A stretch of DNA of 64,000 bases from Glomus cerebriforme (taxonomy: Eukaryota; Glomeromycota; Glomeromycetes; Glomerales; Glomeraceae), in the NCBI GenBank assembly GCA_003550305.1, contig QKYT01000018.1:319179-383178 (forward strand), in the 5' to 3' direction. The translations under genes were made by a program, and so were the position numbers. The notes below the pieces were generated by a model. That model did not search any database. It saw only the letters and a program-made list of their open reading frames with translations, and was not told where the DNA came from. Positions 11,058-19,896 of this stretch are shown here, piece by piece. How positions within the stretch are numbered: the stretch's first letter is position 1; each line of letters begins with the position of its first letter.

Positions 11058-12039
11058 TATATATAATATTACTTTAGTACTTTACCTAAAGAATTTTGTT
11101 GATAATAAAATATTTATAGCACTTAAATTATTAAGCAGTGGTTTGATTATTTCATTTATAACACTTTTCTTTAACTTTTCTGCATCTTCTAAAACTTCGT
11201 TTTCAGTTAACTTTTTTACATTTGCAATTTAGCTTTTAAAAAATTAAATTAGAATATAAATAATATATTTAATTAGAAAAAAAAAACTACTAACTTCTCC
11301 TCATATTTGCACTTGTGATACCAAAATTTTAACAATTAAAAAATAAGCTAGCCACATATACGGCTGTTTTGGTAGATAAATTTAACCAGATGCTGATTCT
11401 GCTTCTGCACAATTTATCTTTTCCAGTATCGCCAGTTCGTTACAAAATTTTTTCATCTCACGTAACCTTTAAAATTTGTCACCGGTGTCACATCTTCCCT
11501 GTTTTTCATTTTTATTATGTATTTCAGGAACAGATTTTTTTCAGTATAAAAAATCCTATTTGTCACATATTATTTGTCATATGGTTAATTTCTTAATACC
11601 ATAATGGCAGCTGAAATTACGTGACGATGAAAATTTTTTGTGACAATATTAGAATAAATTACAATTTTGACAAGTTCACATGCATTTTATTCATAATCAT
11701 TTTTCTGAATTCCCATTATGCTTATCTGGCTAAAGAAAAAATCTGAAATCTGATTAGCCGATCATCTTATAATTTAAATTGCAGGGAGTTAGAATGATAT
11801 ATGATGATACCTGTGATATGATATATGTTATAGATCTATCTAAAAATAATTTAGCTATATATAGTGATCAGATCTAATTTACTGTAACTGAATCAAAAAA
11901 ATATGAATCTGTTTTCACCCAAAGTTCTTTGAACAATCAAATAAAAATGAATCTAATAGCTAAATAAGCTAAAATTGATAAAAACATTATAATTCACTAT
12001 TTTATTGCTTAAACACTTATAAATATGGTAGAACCTATT
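11058..12039. other. AT-rich region, no gene recognised
   Basis: Contains an open frame at 11,369-11,596 rich in Phe, Ile and His with no domain pattern. Around 11,450-11,640 there are repeated short motifs such as GTCAC/GTGAC, possibly part of a small element, but no terminal repeats could be paired. Confidence 0.4.
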
Positions 12040-13015
12040 CTAAGATATTTGAAGCAAGCTATAGTACATTGGTCAAAAACTAATCTATCTTACAGATATC
12101 TTATAAATATCGGGTACCCAAAATGCAGAAAATCTGCTAAATATCAGGTACCCAATATGTATACTATAGAATTAAAAAATACAATTTATTAATTATCTCG
12201 CTATCCAGTGATCATAAAAAGATGAAATATAGCTCATTCGATTTACCTCACTGAGACGTATCGAATAGTACTGATTTCACATTTTTAGGTAAGATAGATG
12301 CTGAGATATTTGATAAATCGTAAAAAAACAAACAAAAAATGCAATATCTCGATATCTATCGCACCTAGAAATGCGAAATTAGTACCATTCAATACGTTTC
12401 AGTGAGGCGTATCAAATGAGCTATATTTCATCTTTTTATGATCACTGGATAGTGAGATAATTAATAAATTGTATTTTTTAATTCTATAGTATACATATTG
12501 GGTACCTGATATTTAGCAAATTTTCTGCATTTTGGGTACCCAATATTTATAAGATATCTGTAAGATAGATCAGTTTTTGACCAGTGAGTGATGTAAACTT
12601 TAAAAAATATAAAAGAATAGTTAATGCAATATGCTCTTTAACAAAAAGATGTGATCACGAACTGAAATACCAGAAATGTAGTGCTTTCGTATTTGTGATT
12701 CATTTAGGAAAATACTTGAAGAGAATCTAGGAATTCTTTCTAAGAATAAATATATTTCAATATGTGAAAAGTTATATAAAAATGATAAAGTCTATACTCT
12801 TCTAACCAATTATATATATTGTAGTGTATATGACTTCTTAGTTTCATATCTGAAAATAGTCTTAGAGGTAATTGCTATCGAGATAACCAGTAAATGAAGA
12901 ACTATTGAAGAATATTATGACAGAGAAGGGTTCGAACTAATAATATTTATATAAGAATTGTAAGGACACAATTTTTTAAGAAGGGAAGAGTTTGTAGTAC
13001 TAGAAAACACATGAA
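12040..13015 (+). pseudogene. Unknown coding relic interrupted by the second MITE
   Basis: After the MITE, one frame reads DVNFKKYKRIVNAICSLTKR then CDHELKYQKCSAFVFVIHLG (about 12,590-12,710). With a shift it continues ILSKNKYISICEKLYKNDKV and YTLLTNYIYCSVYDFLVSYL (about 12,740-12,850). Before the MITE the same frame gives FEASYS. The codon pattern is protein-like but has stops and shifts. I do not recognise the family. The main reason to list it is that the frame stays open across the MITE junction when the element and one 3-bp duplicate are removed. Confidence 0.35.
12066..12586. mobile_element. Foldback MITE with CACTA-like ends, copy 2
   Basis: Same family as 939-1,470. The left end is (A)CATTGGTCAAAAACTAATC and the right end GATCAGTTTTTGACCAGTG, with about 240-bp arms and the same internal order (GGGTACCC..., TAGTATACATATTGGG, the central AT loop). 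AGT flanks it at 12,063-12,065 and 12,587-12,589 if the left end is taken to start at A12,066. Left-end substitutions make the exact boundary less sure than in copy 1. The two copies differ by scattered, mainly C/T or G/A changes and small indels. Confidence 0.8.
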
Positions 13016-13667
13016 ACTAAATATAATAATAACACAAATAATCAACATCAAGTTATATGATATGTAATAATGATATAATTAAAAGTGATGTAATTAAAAG
13101 TACTTAGAAGAATTAAAAAATTTATAAATAATAAAGATAAAAACAGTAGGAAAATTAGAAATCTTCAGAGATTAAATAGTAGATTAGAAAAAAATAGATT
13201 AAAAAAGAAAAGATTAGAACAAAAAAAATTAAATAATAAATTAGGAAAGATTAAGAAAGATTAGAAAAATTAGATCACGAGTTTGTAGAATATTATTTTG
13301 TATAAATACCAATGTATTTTACCTTGGAAGACAGAACTTGAGAACAATAATAAATAATAAATAAATTATTAAAACACAAATTTTTAATTATTTCTCTTGT
13401 GAAAAGGCCTGAACGTAAAAGTTTTATAAGTCTAAAGTAACAAATCATTTCCCTTACATTTTTCTTTGTTTTTCTCTATAAAATAAAGTGGTGGAGACCC
13501 AACCCTATTTCTTGTAGCAATTTTATCCTTTTTGACCCTTAAATTTGCATTACATTGATGTTAAAACTGCACTAAATCTATGCTGGATCACAATTATATA
13601 TGAAAATTAAGTAAATCTATTAAAAGCCTTCATATTGTATTAAAAACTTTTAATTCCAAACATACAA
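13016..13667. other. A-rich low-complexity stretch
   Basis: Around 13,080-13,270 the sequence is dominated by AAATTAGAAAAA-type purine-rich units. These could be a degenerate coiled-coil coding tract (Lys/Leu/Glu/Asn-rich) but carry many stops. No gene supported. Confidence 0.4.
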
Positions 13668-14640
13668 ATAGTATTTAATGATTCTCAATATGACTGGAAA
13701 TTTATTGTAAAGAAAGCTAAGAAATTAGAAATTCTTAAGTGAATGTTTAATCATATGTTATTTAAACCATCAAGTCTTAAAAAAATTGTAAAATGGCAAT
13801 ACTAATATAATGGTATAAAGGTTAATGATAGATTTAAAACATTTTAAAATTCCTGGATGTATAATGATTGATGTTTGGCTTTGTTTAATGAAATTATATT
13901 CTAAAAGTGAAAAAAACTCTTTAGCTTATTTCTTAAAGAAATATAAACTCGATAACAAATTAAATATACTATTTTATCGAATGTTTATTAAGTATTACAA
14001 AAAAGTATTGAAAAAAATAAATATTATATTAACTGAGCAAATGCATGAAATAGCTAAATATTGTATTATTGATACTCTTGCATAATATAATTAATAAATA
14101 TAGAGAGGTAGTATCTGTATCTTTTTTATCATTATATGATACACATTATTTTGCAAGAGAAATAAAGGTATATAATCTTTTGGATACTAGTGTATAGTAA
14201 AGAGAAATCTTAACCAGTATTATATTATGTGAAAAATAAAATCTGAAAGCTTTTCTAAAGCTTATATCTTCCTACCAATAAAGAAGCTCAAAAATAAGCA
14301 TTCTGTATCTGGTTTGAATTTTGTATCACTATATCTGAATTTTATTATAATATATAACCTCTTATTAGATAAAATGATCTTATCTCATGAACAAACTCTA
14401 TCTGCAGAAAGCAGTAGAAAAAAACTCTATGCAATTGAATTTCAATTTAATAATAACTCATTGCATGCATAATTTATATAACATAATAATATTTCCAAAA
14501 AAAAAGGAACTTTATACTAATATATATCTAGTAAATAGAATGAAATAAAGAATATCTCACTCCTTTAAAAAAGAAAAAAAAAATATGGATCTGATAATTG
14601 GTTTCATTAGAAATTTTTTTTGGAAGATATATAGTAATAT
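13668..14640 (+). pseudogene. Family B DNA polymerase pseudogene
   Basis: The first recognisable piece is FNDSQYDWKFIVKKAKKLEI (about 13,674-13,735), which fits the Exo II region (N-x3-F/Y-D) of family B polymerases. Next comes the 86-aa open frame at 13,825-14,085: HFKIPGCIMIDVWLCLMKLY, KSEKNSLAYFLKKYKLDNKL and [16 protein letters not shown], matching the segment carrying Exo III. Downstream, past stops, are fragments like [13 protein letters not shown] (about 14,110-14,150) and a decayed motif A where the D-x2-S-L-Y-P box reads LNFVSLYL (about 14,310). After it come MILSHEQTL and AIEFQFNNNSLH, and a Lys-rich segment near 14,560-14,610 resembling the palm-fingers linker. Motifs B and C are not seen, so it is truncated as well as broken. 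Such polymerases occur in Polintons, linear plasmids and DNA-virus-derived elements; which applies here is undecided. Confidence 0.7.
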
Positions 14641-14838
14641 ATGTAATATATATTTTTTCATTATTATTTATCACATTAATTATAATATATGATATATACT
14701 GATAATAATCACACTTGTCAAGTGATATTGATGTGGATAAATAGTGATAAAATATCAGATTTTAACCTAAATGATAAATATTAGTAAATATTTAAATAAT
14801 AAATATTAAATTTGATAAACATCTTATCAATTATTTGT

Positions 14839-15172
14839 GCTAGTTTGAAGACCCATAATGTTGAAAAGAGATTCAAATGAACTGTTTCTTTTGAGAGGAG
14901 ATTCGGGAGGACTAGTTGAAAGGTTTTATTTTTGGTACTAGCACTGGGATATGGAAGAGATTTAGAGTATATTAACTATCTAAGAAGGGTTTTGTTTCAG
15001 TCTTTACTCTGAGGACTTATATTACGTAAGTGTAACAAGCAAGATTTTTCCATATAATGGTAAAGGATTTTTTTATGAACTATGAAACTTTATGTTATTA
15101 TAAACTGCCTATATGTACTGATTTATAATAAAGTTTTATAATTCGTCTCATTTTCAAAAAAAAAAAAAAAAA
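14839..15172 (+). repeat. Poly(A)-tailed retroelement tail, copy 1
   Basis: Starts GCTAGTTTGAAGACCCATAA and ends in 17 A residues (15,156-15,172). About two thirds is clearly alignable with 15,933-16,278, which also ends TTATTTTC or CATTTTC followed by poly(A). Shared landmarks are GACTAGTTGAAAGG / GACTAGTTAAAGG, GAAGAGATTTAGAG and GTAAGTG(T/C)AACAAG. Two diverged copies with tails at the same place indicate retroposition by a LINE 3' end or a SINE. Confidence 0.65.
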
Positions 15173-15429
15173 TTGATACTAAAAAATTTGATTGATAGTT
15201 GATCATCTGTTGATGATTGGTTCTCTTATTATAACACATTTCTTTAGTTTTAGTTTCACAATAATGATCCTTTTTTTAGCCCCTTAAAGTAATGTTATAT
15301 TTAGTAGTTATTAGAAAAGGCAAAAAGTTAAAAAGATGCGAAAGACTTGGTACAGGGTTGGATTATGTTTATGTAAAAACTTGGTAGAAGTAATTACATT
15401 ATTAGGTGTTATTTTTTATAATAGGTTAC

Positions 15430-15722
15430 AAGAATGAAGATTCTGCCTTGAAATAAGCTGGATGGTTAAAGTACATAAGTATGAATTCACTCTTAAGTAA
15501 GTAGTCGACTCAATTCTTAGAAAAATGTTTGGCAGTACTAATTGGAATTGGCCTATTGTAAAGATTCCTATTGGGATGAATGATGCAAGATATTTGATTT
15601 TTACTGAGAATGACTGGATACTTAGTAATGTCCTTCAGATGAGACAGTATAAGCAGTTGTCTCAATTCATCTAGAGCATCTGTTAGGATGATTAGGTATC
15701 AATTCTGATGGGATAGAGAAAT
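15430..15722 (+). pseudogene. Retroelement-associated coding relic
   Basis: One frame reads WMVKVHKYEFTL, VVDSILRKMFGSTNWNWPIV and KIPIGMNDARYLIFTENDWI, then LSNVLQMRQYKQLSQFI before a stop. It lies just upstream of the second poly(A)-tailed repeat on the same strand, so it could be the last coding part of the element whose tail that repeat is. No conserved domain recognised. Confidence 0.35.
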
Positions 15723-15932
15723 AGAGGTAGGATTAGTTTAGTTTCTTTATTTGTATTTTAGTATTAGTTATTTTAAGTAATTCTTCTTCCTGAAGGTTAG
15801 CACTAGCAGCCAGTTTCTTTAAATCTTCTTATAAAAGTAATAGAACTTTTTATAATGTTTCATGCTAGTTTGAAGACCTAATTCTGGAGACTAGCACTAG
15901 CATTTGGTCTCTTTAAACTCATCAATATTTTG

Positions 15933-16278
15933 TACCAGTTTAAAGATCTATGATGTTAAGAAAAGATTCAGGTAAATTGGATTTAAAAATGCCATTGATA
16001 GGAAAATTCAGAAAGACTAGTTAAAGGATTATTTTGGTATCTAACACTAGAATATAGAAGAGATTTAGAGCATATCTTATCTAAAGAAGCTCAGTAATAT
16101 AGCCTCACTCTAAAAACCTATATGATGTAAGTGCAACAAGTTGGATATTTCTGATTCTACCTCCAATATGAAAAAAAAGGATTTATATAGTTATAATTAA
16201 CTATTTTTGTAATTTGTGTTATTACAGTTTTTATATTAATAAATTTAATTATTCAACTTATTTTCAAAAAAAAAAAAA
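15933..16278 (+). repeat. Poly(A)-tailed retroelement tail, copy 2
   Basis: Starts ACCAGTTTAAAGATCTATGA and ends with 13 A residues (16,266-16,278). It aligns over its whole length with 14,839-15,172. Upstream at 15,795-15,915 the motif TTAGCACTAGCA / CTAGCACTAGCAT followed by a TCTTTAAA-type tract occurs twice, showing short internal duplications in this tail. Confidence 0.6.
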
Positions 16279-16339
16279 TTCAGTTAATGTAATAGATATA
16301 GTATCAATATTTGACCTCTAAGCAAATATTAGTAAAATC

Positions 16340-16978
16340 TAAAACCAGAAAATCTGATGGCTTTAAAAATCTTCTATGAGAATTAAACATTAATAAAATT
16401 GAATCAAAAATTTCTCAAATAAAATAAGATGATGATATCTATCATTTATATAAAGAAGATTTTAATAATTTTCATATATGTTTTGAAGAATTTTTAACCA
16501 AAAATAATATAACTTATAATGATAAATCTGGATATTTCAAGATATATTCAAGTATAGCTGATAAATCAACTAATATCATTTGAATAGCAAAAAATTTTTA
16601 TAGTAATGAATGGTTTAGTAATGTAGTTATTTCTTCTGAAGAAAATAATTGGTATGTAAAGATATTATATATTGATATATATTTTATAATTTTTATTAAT
16701 GAAGATTTTTCTGTAAGTTATATAATATTTAATATCATTAACTTAATTTTTTAGATACTTTTATTATTAGAATTTTTTACTGAAAAAGATAAAGATCCAA
16801 TAAATCTTATTTTATTATGATGGTATGATGATATCAATAAAGAAATGTATAGATGTCTAAGACTTTGATTAACCAATCAATATACATGTATCTATTTAGA
16901 TTCAATAAATATAACAATTCATATTATACTAAAAAGAAATTGTAAAAATAAATATTTCGTTAATAGATATATTTTTTA
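16340..16978 (+). pseudogene. Decayed multicopy gene fragment with one intron
   Basis: Readable pieces are KSDGFKNLL, NINKIESKISQIK, DDDIYHLYKEDFNNFHICFE, EFLTKNNITYNDKSGYFKIY and SSIADKSTNII, then KNFYSNEWFSNVVISSEENN. A GTATGT...TTTTTAG intron (about 16,651-16,754) follows, then LLLEFFTEKDKDPINLILL, WYDDINKEMYRCLRL and TNQYTCIYLDSINITIHII. At least three stops are TGA/TAA where related frames suggest Arg/Gln/Trp. I believe this is a Rhizophagus transposon-associated family, possibly the C-terminal region of a large transposase, but cannot name it. Confidence 0.4.
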
Positions 16979-16984
16979 AAATAT

Positions 16985-17130
16985 ATTCAATAAATAATTG
17001 TATTATCAATTATCATTATGATAATATTTAATAAATAACTGTATTGTTAATTATCATTATGATAATATTTAATAAATAACTGTATTGTCAATTATTGTTG
17101 TGATAATATTTAATAAATAATTGCATTGTT
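16985..17130. repeat. 41-bp tandem repeat, about 3.5 copies
   Basis: The marker G(T/C)ATT(G/A)T(T/C)AA recurs at 17,000, 17,041, 17,082 and 17,123, an exact 41-bp period, joined by GATAATATTTAATAAATAA. Units differ by a few substitutions. There is no spacer variation, so this is a minisatellite and not a CRISPR array. Confidence 0.85.
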
Positions 17131-17279
17131 AACTAATATTATAATTAATTCAATTTAGTTAAATATTATTATAATATCGCAAATATTTATTGATATTTAT
17201 CTGAATGTGTTAATCATTGATATTTTTATCATAATAAATAATGATAAAGAGATATATAGTATATCGCTATATATTTTTC

Positions 17280-19193
17280 AAAAAAATTTCCTGATGTTAG
17301 TAGTATATGCATTGGATGGTGCAAAATTTAATCTTATCTACTTTTCTGATGAAATTGTAATATTATCTGGCAGAGATAATCTCTGATATTTTGTGTTTAA
17401 ATATGTAACTATTTTATCTTATAATTTCTGAATAGATATAGCATATGAAATATATAAAATTATATCTGCGCATCATTCATTAATAACTGTATTATTATGC
17501 TAAAAATAGATAAATATAATATTAATATAAATTATTAATTGTACAATACAAAAATATAATTATTTAATATCTCATTAAAATATTTGTCAAGTTTATTTCA
17601 AAATATATCAAACTTTAACCTTTGAAATCCATTATTAGTTCTTAAGTCAATTATTATAGAAGGATCTTTTAATAATATCATAAGATGTAATTTTTCTTTT
17701 ATCTCTTTACATATTTGATCATTTGCTAATAAAGCATCACCAGTTAAATCATAATATAGTATTTTAAATACTAGTTTTGAAAAATTACAAATTAGAAAAT
17801 ACTAAAAAAAAGGGTTGTTAAGTTTTTAATTAACAAAAAATTTATATTATGAATTAATTATGCTTATCATATCTTTTAAAATATATTTTTTCTCATTTGT
17901 TTTATACAATATATCAGTATTAGATTATTGATGCGAATAATTATCTGTATTTTAAGAGTTTCATAATCTTTATTAATATCTTTGATATCAGATTCTCTCT
18001 ATATAAAATTTAGCATTCCAAGATAATTATCATAAGAATATTTAAAAAAAAATAAATGTTTTTAATTAAATAATTCTTTTTAATATGAAATATTCATGTA
18101 TTAGTATATATAGTTTTATTTTTAATTTATAATTTTTTCAAAGTATAAATTTTAAAAAAAGAAAGAATCTTACTTATATAACCCTATAGGTATAGATAGT
18201 TGAATATCATGAATAAAATTATATTTCTTTATAGAATCATCTAATACATAAAAATTAAGATCAACAAAATCAAATAATTCTCTATTTGTAAAATCTAAAC
18301 TATGATATTTTAAATCAACTTCTCTTTCATTACATTTAGAGATAAACTGAACATTACAATTAGTAGATAGTTTACATACTGAATTTTACTCTCATGAAGG
18401 ATTTTTATATTATTATTAGTATTTTCAAAATAATCAAAGTATTTTTTCATTATGAATGTGAGTTCAAAGATATTTGATATAACTTCTTATTAAGAATCTT
18501 TAGATATGTAAAGTTTAATTAAAAAAATTAGCTAATTAAAAAAGTTTTAAACTTTTAGACATGTAAGTTGTAATTTTTTTTTATTCTTTGATAGTATTAA
18601 TTATAAATATCATTTTGTTAATATACTGAAAGAGATTTAAATAATAATGAAAGATGACATTCTCTTGAACATAATTTTTCTAAATGTAGGTTTATATACT
18701 GTATAACTTTAGTTAAACGTTCAATAAATCATTTTTCATAAGTAATATGATTGTCTTCAAACTAATCAATACATCTACTTTGAAAAAGTTGAATAATATG
18801 ATTATATAATAATATATCATGTATATCTTTATATTTTTGTGCTAAAAGTTAATGTCTAAAATTTATTAATCTTATAAAAGTATTAGAAGGCTGCATTTGA
18901 AATAAAGGTATAGCAAAATTATTTGGAAGAATAATATATTTGAGATGTATAAATTCTAATATCTTCATTAATAATATTTTATTTTCTAATCCTTCATGTA
19001 CTGATACCTAAGGTTCAGTTTCTGTTTTTCTAACTTTTACATATATATTTTGGTAAAAGTAGTTTTCAGAAGTTATTAAATCAAATAAAGTTAAAAATAA
19101 ATTGCTTTCATCTACTTCTTTTACTAAAGGTCTAGTTATAATTTTAGCACTCTCATTTACTTGAACAATTATAAATATCGTTTTATACATTAT
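17280..19193 (-). pseudogene. Multi-exon decayed gene of an unnamed multicopy family
   Basis: On the minus strand, protein-like blocks occur in one order. They are the N-terminal open frame at 19,190-19,008 (IIVQVNESAKIITRPLVKEV, YVKVRKTETEP), then KILEFIHLKYIILPNNFAIP (about 18,950) and HLSLLFKSLSVYXQNDIYN (about 18,600). VDLKYHSLDFTNRELFDFVD and KKYNFIHDIQLSIPIGLY (18,340-18,176) end at a GTAAGA donor. Next are SDIKDINKDYETLKIQIIIR (about 17,990-17,920) and YYDLTGDALLANDQICKEIK with LHLMILLKDPSIIIDLRTNN (about 17,750-17,650). Last is a block with ADIILYISYAIS and IRLNFAPSNAYT (about 17,480-17,300). Stops break most blocks. The layout with spliced exons suggests a former gene of roughly 500 or more residues. 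I cannot name its function. Confidence 0.4.
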
Positions 19194-19896
19194 TTAAAAG
19201 TTAAAACATCAAGTATAATATGACTCACATTTTTTGGCATTTTTTGCATTTTTGTTAATAAAAAAAAATTAAAGTTTAAGCAATATGAAGATCAATAAAT
19301 ATATATAAAAATCACATAATATTAAGCATTTTTATTAGCTAAATTTTTGATTACATAAGTATATATTTTTTCAAATATTTAAGAAACTCAGGAAAGAAGA
19401 AATATAAAACAGAAAATCAAGTTGGTTCAGCCTAAATTAAGAGTAAAATAAGATTCATTTCTTATATTAAAAATATTATAAATCTTAAAAATAGTATTTA
19501 TAATATTCTTTAAGACTTTAAGTAAATTTATAAAGCAGATATTTAAAAAAAAATTCAAAATTTTTATTAATAAATATAACATACTATTTTTAAAAATAAT
19601 TAGTATATTATATTTATATATTAAATTTCAAAGTAAAAAATTTTTTCATAAATTAATATAATAATAGAAAATTTATAAATTTACACATAGTGTGCAAATA
19701 CAGATTTTTAATATTACGTGATCATATACCTATCGCATAATATATTTGTTTACATCATGATCAATGTTATGTGATATATATCAACATGCAGTTTGTTGAC
19801 GTCATAATGATCATAGAATCATATTGTTTAATATTATATTATTGGTTTTTCACACTTTTTTTTCCACCATTCTTTAGATCTTTGAATATAATAAAG
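19194..19896. other. AT-rich spacer upstream of MULE relic
   Basis: No gene seen. Contains ATATTACGTGATCATATACC-like sequence near 19,713-19,732 and a related, inverted CACGTGATCA patch near 22,703-22,715 on the far side of the MULE. These might be remnants of terminal repeats, but they do not align well enough to be called. Confidence 0.4.

Noticed and set aside
11369..11596. 75-codon plus-strand open frame
   Set aside because: Low-complexity Phe/Ile/His composition, no start context, no family pattern.
12950..13270. tRNA gene suggested by GGGTTCGAAC-like sequence near 12,930
   Set aside because: No acceptor-stem pairing or A box at the right distance.
16985..17130. CRISPR-like array
   Set aside because: No unique spacers; the whole 41-bp unit repeats, in a eukaryotic genome.
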